Shown here: positions 52,042-64,000 of the stretch, piece after piece
Numbering within the stretch: the stretch's first letter is position 1
Layout of the letters: the number at the start of each line of letters is the position of its first letter
Origin: Eumeta japonica
Lineage: Eukaryota > Arthropoda > Insecta > Lepidoptera > Psychidae
NCBI GenBank assembly: GCA_005406025.1
Contig: BGZK01001293.1
Span: 1-64,000 of the forward strand
Direction: 5' to 3'
DNA: 64,000 nt
Notes under the pieces: generated by a model
The model's database searches: none
Told to the model about the DNA's origin: nothing
What the model saw: only the letters and a program-made list of their open reading frames with translations
Position numbers and translations under genes: made by a program

Positions 52042-53444
52042 TTAGTCGGGTGCTACGGGCGGGTCGGTACTGAAGAATGGTGCAGTGTGGCGCTCCAGCA
52101 ACGTTCGGCACACGGAGCAAACGCGCGCAGGCGCACGCCGCGGACCCGCTGCCACCGTATGCGACACACAAGACAAACAGAAGATGCGTCCGCAGTGTCG
52201 ACAGTGCATCTGAAAAAAAAAACTATATATATTACCTTTTGCTATAATGAAAAATAGATAATGTATTAAACATTACATAATAAATATAATGTATCATATT
52301 ATTTAACATATATACTGTTTATTTTCTTTTCTTAGAACATTGTATAACAAAGCTTCTTATACAAAAGAAATGTAATTGGGATAGGATCATAATCGAGAGT
52401 AGGTTAAAGTTCAGGTTTGGGTTAAGGGTGGCATCAGAATAAAATATATGTCATATTACTCAGAGATAATGCAGGACAGATCTTTAACAGTCTTAAATTA
52501 TAAAATCAATAATTTCAGTAATCTATATCTGGACGAAGATTTCCTTAAACCGTTAGTCCACATTCAAATCCATTCAGCCATTTTCACTTGATGTCTATAA
52601 AAATAAACAAAAAAGCAGACAATTCCAAATATCATTGACATGTGTTCTTTTATCAATTTTAAGGATACTCATTCATTTATTTAAATATCTTCAATGAATA
52701 AACTTTCGACCCTCTACAACTTTAGTATATATATATATTTATAAATTAAATATCGATAAACATACAATAAACTACATACATATTGTATTAAATTACAGGC
52801 AAAACGAACGCATATAGAGCGGCGGGGAAGGAGGTGCTCCTGCATTATGCCTCAAAACCTGATAGACATGAACTTGCAAGCAAATAGTAGAAACATTTGA
52901 AAAATTTAGGATTATAGAAGCCATCTACGATACTAATTGCATCAACAAGTTAGACTCCTAACTACGACACCGATATTTTAGTGCAGTTACGATATCAATG
53001 TGCACTGGCAGATCAAAGAATTGGCGAACGATTAAGATGTACTCTTCATACTGATATCGTTTTTGTTGTTGTTGTATCATATTTTTATCATCTCAGTGCT
53101 GAGTGAATGATTCCCTCACAATATTTGTATTGTGAGGGTATACATATAGTTTGACCCGACGGCTTAATGGAGCGCGAGTGATTTAATTAAAAATAATTTA
53201 AAAGCTTATTGGTCACTTCACTCAAGGTCAGAATTCGTACCCGGTACCTTCTGAATCCGAAACATGGCTCTTGACGCTTGTCCGCTGCCGTTCAGGTGGT
53301 GAGTGAACGCGATTGATTATATTTAAAACATACCTTCCGTTTATTGTTAGGCAGATGGGCACGGCACGCGGGGCACTCCGTCACGTCCTCTTCGTGCTGC
53401 CACCGCACTTCTGTGTCTGCTTCTCTGATGCGCTCTAGTTGTAC
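52042..53444 (-). CDS. RABEP1: Rabaptin-like last two exons: FYVE-type zinc finger
   Basis: The finger spans both exons with eight cysteines in four CxxC pairs: CPAC (350, 353 in window numbering), CRHC (366, 369), CLSC (374, 377) and CSVC (394, 397). The basic patch reads KRKMHCR instead of the canonical RRHHCR, the WxxD motif is WQHEED, and RVC is kept. PtdIns3P binding is therefore plausible but altered. The intron splits the finger between KRK and MHC. The protein ends FFSTDPPVAPD after a 21-residue tail. Confidence 0.85.
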
Positions 53445-56400
53445 CTGCAATGAAACACTATGTAGAAAGAGGTTCGATATTTTTCACCCAGTTTAAAAAA
53501 TAATGTGTTATTTTTAGAATTGGTTTGCATTTTAAAACAAAGGAATTGTAAACCTTGTAATGTGTATGAAAATAAATATAACTTTGCATTTTTAATTTTC
53601 TCAAAGAATAAAAACAATTTAATGAATTGGTTGTATAATTTGGCTAAAATGACCTTTACACAAGAGAGCATAAATTGAAAAATGCATAATTTTTATTTTG
53701 GGCTGTTAGGTTTATCCCTCAATCATTTCTCAGAGTTTCTCCTAATTTATTCGCTAGCAGAGATTAGTATCAAAAACTACGCGATACGGACGTGTTTCTA
53801 GACAGTCACCATCTTTTATAAGATATATTCATCACTTATTTCAGAATATTTGGAGCTAAAGCTCATTGTCTACAACAAAATATGAACTAAAGTTCTATAA
53901 TAAATAATATCTTATGTTTTATCATTTAATTTCAATCCATTTTCAAACATTTTTTAAACCAAAAAACAATAAGAAAATCTAATAAAGATACTTTATTCAA
54001 AAACATGTATATAAATATAATTTTGATTTCGTGTAATAACTGTATTGATTGACAAAATAAATTAATGTTATAATCTATACATATCTATATAAACAAAATA
54101 TCACTGATTGACAGACTGACTAATCATAGGATCTCTGAAACTATGGGTCTCATTGACTTGAAATTCGGCATATTACTCTTTTTGGGACATAGACGTTTAC
54201 TAAGAACAGATTTTATGCAAGTCCTATCAAAAAAGCTCATCATTTTATGAGATCTCCGAAACTATAGATCCAATTAACTTGAAATCTGGCATAATTACTA
54301 TTTTTGGAACGTAGATGCTCACAGAAGAGGGTTTTATGCAAATTTCATCCCAAAAATCTTTTTATCATTTTATGCCTATGTACGCGAATCCGAGAGCAAA
54401 AGCTAGTATCATATAAAAAGGTGATTCGAAATGATTACAAAAAGCTAGTGTCGAGAAATGGCACAGTTCGACTGTATTACAGGAAAATATAAAATTTTGT
54501 CCCAAATGCCAACTTGCACTGAAACAAACTCAGTTTCACAAAAAGCTATTTCTATGTTTCACACAGAAGAGCACAATTTATTCTAAAATTATGGTATAAT
54601 TAAATAATGCAGCCAATTTCACTTGTCTTTCAGATCTTTTGGTTTTGTGCTATTGAACACAAATACACACATCTTCGTAATGACTCCAATTGACGGATTT
54701 TTAGAAAGGAGTGGCCTTACGAATAGGCCACACCCTGTAAATCAAGCAAAAGAACTACAATGTTTATAGTGTTTTATTGAAAAGTTTCACTGAAAATTAC
54801 TAAAAAGTAAGGAATATAGTTTGACCAGCTTTGCTGCAATTTCCAGTACGTTAAATGAAATATGTTTCAGAATACCAAAATTGCATGACTCGAAAGAAAG
54901 CAATGATTGCAAAATATAGGCCAAATTTATAAACATTTATTAACACCAAAAAATATAAGGGATGATGTAATAAATACAGCTGGCCGAGAATGGAATTTTC
55001 CATTTTCATGAAAAATGATATCTTTAAATTTTTGTCAAATGCCTGCCAATAGCTACTGACAATAATTTAAAGAAAACAATACAACAAAGCTCATCATGGC
55101 GCATACGTTTTTTATAAGCCGAAAAATTTTCAACAAGAATCTAGCCAAAACCAGCAAAAAATCAGATATTTCTGAGTAGCAGTCAAACATGTATTCCAAA
55201 ATGAGTTGAATTTAGAAAATGATGACAAAGATTGGAAAACGATTAAATATCTATAACACGATGATTTTGTACATAAAATAATTTGCAAAATTCTACATAG
55301 CAAATTGTTATGTAGATATATATCCAAATAAACATAAAATTTCTAAAAACACACTATGATAAAATGTGATATACTTTTTGACCATGTTTAGAAAATTACG
55401 TCAATTTTGAAATTAAAAGTATTATGAAATTAAAAATATTTTAAGGTTTAAAACCGTTGTAGTACATTACAATGCTAATAATGCGCAATGCTTTACTATA
55501 CCTGCAATGATTGTGACAACCTCACGAAATCCTGCTGCACCTTTTCGCTGGTGTCGAGGTCGCGCTGCAGGGCTAGCACACGAGACCGCAGCTCTGCGCT
55601 TTCTTGCTGAAGCCGTTTCTGTAAATCAAGAATAAAAAACATCATTACTACAGTTACTCTTTTTTTTTTAATACCTTCAGTTCTGCCAATTCATAGTACA
55701 CTGAATAAAATTTGTGTATCTAGTCAGGATATTTTTTAAGACAGTTGTCATTCTACAGATTATTTTTAGAAAAGGATTCAATGTTTTTGATTGAATACTT
55801 TTCTAAAAATAATCTGTATTGTTATGATTTTGGTCTTGATCCCGCTTCAAATCTGGTTCATTTCCAAATTTCATTCTGTCTCTTTGATGGTGTGATTAAG
55901 ATCCCAGGGTCGGACTGACCTTGAAGGGCCCAGGTGGTATTATAAATTTAAGGCCTCCTCAAAAGCCTCCAATAAGGGTAAGTGAGATACACAATTTCAA
56001 TGTTTAAAGACGTACATCGAATGTCACAAAGCAGATCAAAATCGGTTGATTCGTTCAAAAGTTGCCGCCGTTTAAAAATTTCCAAAAAAATGTTTTTTCA
56101 AACAAACTTTCCAATTTTTTGACATGTCGGTTTAAATACATCCATCATTTTATACAACGAAAAACTACCTCAAAAGCCACAAAACAGACCAAAATCAGCT
56201 ATTTCGTTCAAAAGATATGGCCTTTAAAATTTTTCAAAAAATGCCTTTTAAAATAACTTTCAAATTTTTTGATAGAGCAATACTCTTGAATGGACATCAT
56301 TTTTGTACTAAAAAGCGACATCAAATTCCAAAATTTCGATAAATTCTAATCGATAAATTCTGTTGTTGAAAAACACTATAAAAAAGTGCCATTATAATTT

Positions 56401-59400
56401 TTGAGCTCAAAAATGTATAAGAGAGCCACATCTCTGAGCTAACCAGTGGGAAGTTTCAGGGATGGTCTTGTGATCAACTATTTTTTCGAATTCATCTGTT
56501 TCATTTCTCTGTAAGTATGAATGAACTATTTTACTTGCAGATCGTAAGCCATAGGTAGGTAGTGGTAGGGTCCCGGTCCAGCGCAGGCTGGGCTCCAGCT
56601 GGCAAATGCCGCCTCGACTCTATGACCAATCTGACACTGTCTATACCCATACCAAATTACAGCATTCTAGTACTAAAACTCTGGGAACTGAGCTGCAGAT
56701 GGAAAGATAGACAAAGAACGAATGGATATAAGGGTTTCTTATTTATTACAGAACTCTAAAAAGATTCTAACAGAATGTCGTTGAGTAATCTGTTCAGACT
56801 TTTAAAAATTTACTGTGAATAAATTATGCATATTCAAAAAAAAAAGATAATTATAGAGTTTATTTTTTTAAATAATATTGGCACAGGTGCAGCAAATACA
56901 AAGTTTGACTATATTTTGTATGCACTGTTTGAGGGTATAGTGCATAGATATGTAATTTTTTTTTATGTATAAGACCTTTTTGCATAGGCTACAACAAAAA
57001 TGTGGCTCAAGGTCCTTAAGCTCTTTCTGTAGCAAAAGAATTGCCTTAAGATCTAGATGTATTATGAATATTATTTACATTTAATAATTTCTATGCAAAG
57101 CAAATATTGTTACCTTCTCTTCCTCTAAGTGTTCTATCCGTGTAGTAGAATTTCGCAACTTATCGCCCAGCTCATTCATTTGTTCTCGCTCCGTTTCTGC
57201 TAGCTCCATTTGTTGTCTAGAATATAAATTATTAGTGAGCCGACTACTAAAGATATTAAAAACTGTGTATGCAAATTCGCCCTCGACAATCTTATTTTTT
57301 GTTATAAAATAGTTTTTGCGTTATTCCAATGTAGATGTTTTAAATTTTATAAACTTAACAGGCGCAAGTTAATTTAATACAATACATGGGAAAAGGACAA
57401 AAGGGGCTATAAACTTTAAGTTAGTTTATATTTTTTATTTTATTATAGTAATAATAATTCATTAAAGAAGTCTGTACTTGACTCTAGTTATCAAATAGAC
57501 AAAATCTGATTTCTGCACATTACACTATTGTCATACAAAAAACATACCATAAGAATTCAGTAGTTCAGACAATGAATTGTAGAATGTTTTGAGGATGGAG
57601 ATGCTATTTTGTTTAGGCATACCAATCTTAACAACCAGACTTGTGCCCTAAAATTCATCCTGAGATAGATTAAACATAATTAGGGCATTATTTATAAATG
57701 GTTCCTGTTACTGATTGCCAACTGAAAATTGTCTCGAGAAGCATACTGCCAACGTAGAAATTCTAAGCAGCCAAGAGGTTCTAATTTATTACTGTTAAAT
57801 TGTAATTAAAAATTTGCAAATATACAAATTCACTATTTACAGGCCGTTTACTAAAAATGTAATATCAAAGCGCTCTTTGCTCGCTGCAGTCAAAATATAT
57901 AATTTTCTTATTTATATATATTCAGATGATGCAATATAATCATGGGTAATTTTTTGATAGATTGGGAAGGAAATCGATGTCCTTTTCAATTGTTTGCTCC
58001 AACAGTAAAAGCCAAAAATGGACTACCTTTTCAATCTCATCAAACACAGTAAACTTAATTCGCTTTTTTTTCCAATATTCTCAAATATTCATTCGTTAGT
58101 TCCGTAGGCGCAACTGGTTGCATTAAAATCAGTACCCTGGACCTCATTTAGTGTCTTATGCGTGCATGAGTCGCGCCACCGTTTATAGTTGAGGGAATAC
58201 AATATCGTACTAGTAGCTTTCATATAAAGATCGTTAAGCTATGTGCTTCTGTTTTTAATATTCAATCCAGCACTATCACAGAGCTATGCCTTCGCCTCGT
58301 TTCTGCGCCTAGGTGCTCTCCCTTAGGTACGCGCTTCTCAAATGTCGATGGCATGTTAGTCTTTATGCATGTTTTATTCACTCAAACGCAAGCATAGAGA
58401 CTGATTAGCAGCAATTTATGAATGTAGAGTATCAGCTCAGCATCCACTTCGGCATTTTTGTTCCGCATTTGACATCCGCTCAAGTCACTTTTAGTTGAGA
58501 AGGCTCCTCATTATTCATTTTAAAATTTAAGTTCTTATATTTCAGAGCTTGTACACGTAACCAATTATCGTCCATTAGTGATTTTCGTTTGGCTTCAAGG
58601 GTTCCATAATACATTTAACACTGTCGGCATCCCTCCATGTCTCTGGTCACATTTGAAGAAGCCTCAGACTACCAGCACAGTCAGTATCATGCTTCCCTTG
58701 AAAAATTATACTGGCTCTTTGCTTCATATGGGCCAGGTACTATTAACATAATGGGTTTATGGCTCATAATGAGTTTCTTAATCTTCTCAAAAAAACATAA
58801 TACAAACCTAATGTTTGTTTCACTTTTTATTACCCATGGGCCATGTTTAAAAATGGTTCAGATTCGTTTTATTTTAATAGAGAATAGCAAATGAAAACAA
58901 GGTGTATGAGGTTTCTTTTGGCAAGATCATGTAGTACCCAAACTTCGAACTTTTTCTTATGCCCAGATGGTACTGATTTCATCCGTAAAAGCATGGTCAA
59001 AGTAAAGCTTCATCTTTCACACTAAAATCTATGAACTTAAAATGCTTGAAACACATTTGTGTAATCCTTACTGAAATAAGTTTAGATTCAGAAAGTGCCC
59101 AAATTTTGTTTGCAGCTTGTGTGGAATTTTTTTCTTGCAATAAAGTCTTAATCTGTATGAAAATTCTTTAATAAATATGTTAATTTTTATAAATTGATAA
59201 CTTATTGAATAATGACAAAACAACTCATTTTTTTCCAATTTTTTTCTGACTTTCAATGCTTAATAACATTGAAGCCCAAAGTTATAATCAACACAACCAA
59301 TGATACTTGATTGGAACTTGATACATACAAAATAAAAAACTTTCACTCATCTAATATATACTTGTATCATTTGTTTGTTTCCATTTTGTTTTGTTGCTAT

Positions 59401-62400
59401 TTATTTTTGTAGTGTATATTAAGATTCAATCCAATAATCCTTCTTTAATACTAACCTGAGTTGAGCGTATTTAGCTTGAAGAGCAGCGACGTCAGCGGCG
59501 AGACGTTGATGCGCATCAGCATGGTGGAGTGCTTGAGCGCGCGCCTCACCCGCCGCTCGCAATGCCTCCTCACGACCTACGCATGCCGTGATCAGCTGCT
59601 CACGCGCGCGTAATGCGTATTCCTGCAATTCCTAACGAAAACAGAAAGTGTAACCTTTATGAATCATCACAGGAGAAAATGAAAATGTAAATAGGATTAG
59701 TACTCGAGATGTATTTCTATGAAAATTCAATATAGACATTTGCTGCAATGTGTTATAAATATTTTAGAATTAAAATGTTTATTGTATTGTCTATCACAAT
59801 AATGGCTAAATTTAAAATGGTTTGTTATTTAGTAATGTCATGCCTATTTCTTTAGCATTTATTAAGCAATATTTATTTAATAGAAATGTCTTCTGTAATC
59901 TCATACCTCAACTGTGTCAGGCAAATTAATATCTTCGTTGTGTAGTTCAGCTGCCGTTTTCATATACTTTCCCACCAGCATTGTGTTATCTCGTTCTAAC
60001 CTGATATATAAAAAATATCAATCTTGGAAATATGACATGAAATTTTTATTAGGGATCAATTACTATAAACATTTTGAGGACTACAAGGCACCTACTGCAA
60101 AACATATACTGACACCCATATTCATGAATGACACTATGAGCTCACTTATGCTCTGCACTTTTATTTTCAAATTTTGCACATAAAAAATGACACTCATAGT
60201 AAATGCATAGAATCAAAAAGTGCATAGTATTGTTCTTGAATACTGATTTGTTAGACTGACAAAAATACATTTCCCAATTTTGAAAATTATTTTTGCCTCT
60301 CGTCAGCAACTACTTTTATCGCTGTTCTCTTGTTAATACATGAAAATAGAAAAATTTGCATACCATTGTACTGATAATTTAATGAAAATAAATTGTCAGT
60401 TTCAAAAAAAGATTTAATGTAATAAAAGTGAAAAAACATCAAAATAATTTAGAAAATCCATTGATGTAATTTTTTATTAGCTTTAGAATTAGAGCAAATA
60501 GTTTCTTATTGAAAATGGCTTTCTAATTCGGTTACATTAAATTATGATTGTCAAAAATATAATTTGAGAAATGAGATTCCGTTCCACAAATGGTGTATTG
60601 CAATTTTTTAATCGAAATTTTTTTCGAATCAAATGCGTAACGTAAATGCGACTAAATGAGTAACGTCGACTTCGCCTTAAAATTAATAAGGTAAACAGAG
60701 ATTTACTTACTATTAGTTACCACAAGAATAGAAAGTAGATCTTTCTTTATGTTACTCATTTGTTTGAAAGATATTGGATTATAATAATTGTAATAATATA
60801 TTTGAGATAGCATTTTTTTTGCAGAAATCATTTTTTTTTGTTTCTTATCAAAAATTAAAAACTATTATGAGATATGCACTTTTAGATTTGCCAATAATTG
60901 TTTTTAGAAATATACAAAAACCATAACAAATGTTTTAGATAATACCTATTATTATATTTGAATGAAACCAACAAAACATATTAATCAATATATAAAAAAG
61001 TAATGATTTAAAATAAAGAAAGTGAATATCTCTAGCAATACTAACGAATCTAGTTTTTCTTGTAAGGTTTGTCGATGAACGGTGAGTGCTGTGACCCTTT
61101 CCAAGGCCCGTTTGGAAGCCGCCCCACTTTCCTCGGTAGCAACTTGAATTTGGCCTTCAGCTGTTTCCACCAGTTGCGTGAGGTCGGCCAACTGGGCTGC
61201 AGACGCTGCGCGTTCCGACCTCCATGCGCGTACTGTTTCATCATGTAGAGAACGGACAGCTTCTAATTCTTCACTAGCCTACAGATATTTGAAATATAAC
61301 AGGAATTAGTGTCATTAGAAAGTAGAAAAGACCAAACCAAAAAATAAGAAATAATATTAAGCTTTGTTTGTATTAAATCTTTACAAATAACAAAAGCTTT
61401 AAATAGAGTAATAAATTATAAGAATGCTTTTCATAATGTGTAAAAGGAATGATTTGTCTACAAATATAATTGAAAATATTTAAAACTGTTATTAAACTTA
61501 CTACTTTGAGCGCACGGTTGGCGTTTCTGGCTTGTAATTTGGCGTTTTCGCATTGCGCTTGTTCCGCTACTAGTTGCTTTTCGTAATTCGCGCACATGTC
61601 ACACTTTGAATCTGTTAGAAGAATTACTATACCTTTACAAATATTTTAAAATAAGTTGTATGCTAATTATTGTGGAATAACAGTGATATTCTATTTGTAA
61701 TACATATTTGATGATGTTATTAAAATGAATGTGGATTTTATCCTCACCTTCTTTATCTCCTTTTGAAGATTTCTTGTTTGCCTGCAAACAAAAAATCTTG
61801 AACTTGTGACTGTTATAAAGATAACAAAATAATATAATAATTTTCATTTACAGAGCAATTAACACTATCTAGAATACCCACATGTAATTAATTGTCTGTA
61901 AATGTATGATAATTATAGAAATTTTTATTCCATAAGCCTAAATTAAAAAATTTAATTCATGTCAAATCACTCTGTTCGTTTTTCAGGTGGTGGGCCTGAC
62001 ATGGAAAATGATTTGCCCTTATGACAAAGAAAATTAATTGTTTCATTGCCTTTTTATAGGAATCTAACAAATAATGACAAGGAGTTGCCCTGATGATGTG
62101 TCCAAACCGAAGATGAAAAAAAATTATGACTATTGGCGCTTTTGCCAATGTAAATTTTCTCATCTTGGGGTGTCGAATTATCAAGCCAAATTCAATTATG
62201 AGATCAAGACGACAAGAAAATCACAGTAAAAATAAACATGTCTATCGATTCAACTCTACATGTTCACACCAATAATAAACAAACCATGAAAAGCTTTTAG
62301 GATAATCTGAAATAGTTGTTTGACTAATTTCACATTTTTTTATTACAAAACAAATTTTAATTAAAACCAGTGCACAACCTTAATTTTCCCAAACCAAACT

Positions 62401-63138
62401 CATGTGAGCTCACATGTTTACATGTCAATTTTCATGAGTACCTTGGCAACTCACACCTGTTTTTCTTAATAAAATTGGACTCGTGAATATTGATTGGTAT
62501 ACGACTATTTGTTTGCCGGAAGTTATTGACGAACTCCGTAAACTTTGTATCATCTTGTACCATGACAATGCCAGTTCTCACAGGCCAAACAGACAAATAA
62601 ATTTTTAAAGGAAAAAAGCAAAGAATTTATGATCAATTCTGCATACATTTCCGACCTGGCATCTTGTGATTTTTTATTCGCAAAAATTAAGAATCAATTA
62701 TGCGGTCAATGATTTTTATCACCAGAAAAGGCTGTCGAAGAGTATGAAAAACATGTTTCCAACGTCACCAGGGAGGAATGGCCTAAATGTTTTCACAAAT
62801 GGTTTCTTCATATGAAAAAGTGCATTTATACTAAGGGAGAATATTTCGAGAAACAGTAAATTCATTCTTGACCATTAATAGTAATTTTTTTCCCATTCAT
62901 TCCAGAAATGTGTGAGCCCAACGTATCTATAGTTTTCAGTATTATTTTTTATTATTGCAACTACCAATGCAATATTTTTTCTTTCGACAAGATGTTTAAT
63001 CCATTATTATGAGAAAATAAAAAATACCAAAGCGTTTTGAAGTTGATTATCAGAATTCCTCAGCTTCTCTTTTAATGCTTTTATTTCTTCCTCTAATGGT
63101 TCAACTAATGAGCGTAGGAGTTCTGCATCTTCTTGACC
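52042..63138 (-). CDS. RABEP1: Rabaptin-type Rab5 effector with C-terminal FYVE finger, 3' part (ten exons)
   Basis: Exons in coding order: 63138-63028, 61781-61748, 61611-61502, 61278-61046, 60000-59907, 59631-59456, 57216-57114, 55618-55502, 53444-53334, 52209-52042. All junctions are GT-AG and in frame, giving 418 residues plus stop. Most of it is coiled coil. Family blocks are SLVEPLEEEIKALKEKL, KCDMCANYEKQLVAEQ, LERDNTMLVGKYMKTA followed by INLPDTVEEL, and the Rab5-binding region TSEKVQQDFVRLSQSLQ with VQLERIREAD. A FYVE-type finger follows. Rabaptins bind GTP-Rab5 and support early-endosome fusion; vertebrate RABEP1 lacks the finger, but insect relatives carry it. The first exon begins at an acceptor, so the N-terminus lies beyond the right edge. 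The 61046 donor is GTTAGT, chosen because it alone keeps frame. Confidence 0.9.
53113..53138. other. Small perfect hairpin in the last rabaptin intron
   Basis: CCCTCACAATA and its complement TATTGTGAGGG are separated by four bases. No function is assigned; it lies just left of a SINE-like segment. Confidence 0.6.
53160..53325 (-). mobile_element. Possible tRNA-derived SINE
   Basis: On the minus strand a GGCAGCGGACAAGCG stretch resembles an A box and GGGTACGAATTCTGACC about 40-50 bases on resembles a B box. The surrounding ~160 bases are more GC-rich than the intron. Neither box is a clean match and no target duplication was seen. Confidence 0.35.
54074..54406 (+). mobile_element. Helitron-like nonautonomous element with internal duplication
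   Basis: It begins TCTATACATATCTATATAA and ends AGAGCAAAAGCTAG followed by T, consistent with Helitron TC...CTAG ends inserted between A and T. The interior is two ~121-bp units starting at 54130 and 54251 (GATCTCTGAAACTATGGGTC and GATCTCCGAAACTATAGATC). No protein is encoded. Confidence 0.55.
55755..55817. other. 28-bp stem, 7-base loop hairpin in a rabaptin intron
   Basis: Bases 55755-55782 pair with 55790-55817 at 27 of 28 positions (core ACAGATTATTTTTAGAAAAG), with loop GTTTTTG. It would be transcribed as part of the rabaptin pre-mRNA. Arm length fits a small foldback DNA element or a short-hairpin RNA; no precursor features beyond the stem can be shown. Confidence 0.85.
55905..56345. 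repeat. hAT-like solo end followed by a diverged ~153-bp duplication
   Basis: CAGGGTCGGACTGACCTTGA at about 55908 resembles a hAT terminus, but no inverted partner was found. Downstream two units about 153 bp apart (56034 and 56187) share AAAATCGGTTGATTCGTTCA-like, TTTTTCAAAAAAT-like and CTTTCCAATTTTTTGA-like blocks. Non-coding. Confidence 0.45.
57220..58635. other. Rabaptin intron sequence without recognised genes
   Basis: Mostly AT-rich. From about 58100 to 58480 composition is more balanced, and a transposon fragment is likely, but no protein motif was recognised on either strand. Confidence 0.4.
58640..59060 (-). mobile_element. mariner remnant in a rabaptin intron
   Basis: Minus-strand translation gives EVWVLHDLAKRNLIHLVFIC and YSLLK then NESEPFLNMAHG, the same helix-rich linker seen in mariner transposases (HELTEKNL...CDSLLKRNEIEPFLKR). 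Stops and frameshifts follow. It is the same subfamily as the remnant in SMC1 intron 16. Boundaries are approximate. Confidence 0.65.
62440..62875 (+). mobile_element. mariner transposase C-terminal remnant
   Basis: Plus-strand frames give NIDWYTTICLPEVIDELRKL, CIILYHDNASSHRPNR (with the second catalytic aspartate), and, after stops, SPEKAVEEYEKHV-like and ECLHLREYFEKQ-like endings near 62860. It is antisense to the rabaptin-like gene. It belongs to the mariner subfamily seen in SMC1 intron 8 rather than that of intron 16. Confidence 0.75.
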
Positions 63139-63140
63139 CT

Positions 63141-64000
63141 GTAACAACAAAGAAGAAATTTTTAATTTCAAATCACCTACAAGCTTTCCGTGTGCAGTTT
63201 CACCTATGGGAAAATAGAAAATATTCTTTCACCTTCGCCTTTCATTTTGCTGTCAATCATAATGGCTGGGCCATTATCATTCTGATCTCGGTACTGCTTA
63301 CCCAGTATACTAAAATTTGAAGTTCTTGCATAATAACTATATGTCACCATTGAAGTCTTAAGATTGTTCATCGTAATTTTCATTTTTTATCAAATATATA
63401 CACACAAATATAAAGCACAAATTATAATTTTTTAATTTATTTTTTATGAAATACAGATACACATAGCAAACCAAGGAGAATATAATACAACTTTTTACTT
63501 ATAATATACGAAAAAACTTTTTTCCCCAACCTAATACATGAGTGAAATACTACTCACTACAAACTCATCACAAAATCTCTAAATAGGTACAATTGAGACA
63601 AAAACTGGTTTGATGATAGTACGATATCATGAAATTTGTATTAGTAGAAGCAGAAAAGATATGTAGAATTGAATAGAAGCATGTATTTTGTAAGAAAATT
63701 TGTTTGGGGAATCACAATATAAAGGAAATAATGGGTGAGAGAACACATTGCTACATTTACTGTCCACAAAGGCAAATTACAGGATCCAAAGAATGAGTAT
63801 TTTGAAAGATAAGCTGAAGGAATAGTCTTAGTCAGTGTAAAATAAGTAGACCGGCTAAAAGACAATAGACCAATAAAACTTTTGAGTGAATATGTGTGAT
63901 GAAAGTACTAGCAAAAACTGCAGACTAAATACTTCTGTTAAAAGTGCTAAAAAAATGGAATTCTAGTTAACAGGATGGTAAAAATATAATCTTGGAGTCA
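63141..64000. other. Upstream intron of the rabaptin-like gene, nothing recognised
   Basis: The gene's exon at 63138 begins at an acceptor, so this stretch should be intron. No further coiled-coil exon or transposon protein could be recognised to the right edge. Confidence 0.5.

Noticed and set aside
53113..53138. Hairpin as a transcription terminator
   Set aside because: It is inside an intron of a eukaryotic gene, where hairpin-type terminators do not apply.

Overview
The window looks like AT-rich insect nuclear DNA, most likely a butterfly or moth. Three host genes with many short exons are legible by splice-site reading. Introns and intergenic DNA are packed with insect transposon families, including a roughly 150-bp tandem repeat beginning ATGGAGCCCCCTT, which I know as very common in Lepidoptera. 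The order assignment is an inference from repeats and gene structure; no species is claimed.

Layout. 1-1442: little to see, with a possible terminal exon at the extreme left. 1443-3054 (minus): a complete four-exon TMEM222-type membrane protein gene. 3055-5535: intergenic. 5536-34260 (plus): a complete 25-exon SMC1 gene, the cohesin ATPase, of about 1221 residues. 34261-52041: a transposon graveyard holding pogo-like, IS630/Tc1-like, CACTA-like and piggyBac-like remnants, MITEs and short repeats. 52042-63138 (minus): the last ten exons (418 residues) of a rabaptin-type Rab effector ending in a FYVE zinc finger. Its 5' end lies beyond the right edge.

The three host genes belong to unrelated pathways: a membrane protein, sister-chromatid cohesion, and early-endosome tethering. 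Nothing in the sequence suggests co-regulation.

The SMC1 introns are the richest part. Intron 10 holds a hAT element with a perfect 8-bp target duplication, inside a second element, inside a long foldback element with arms of roughly 0.8 kb. Intron 16 holds a piggyBac-like element with an ATAA target duplication, inserted into a mariner transposase gene. Intron 20 holds a 108-bp minisatellite open in frame on both strands (36-residue repeat). One SMC1 exon junction (exon 14 to 15) does not keep frame with the sequence as given. This looks like a single extra G and needs checking against reads.
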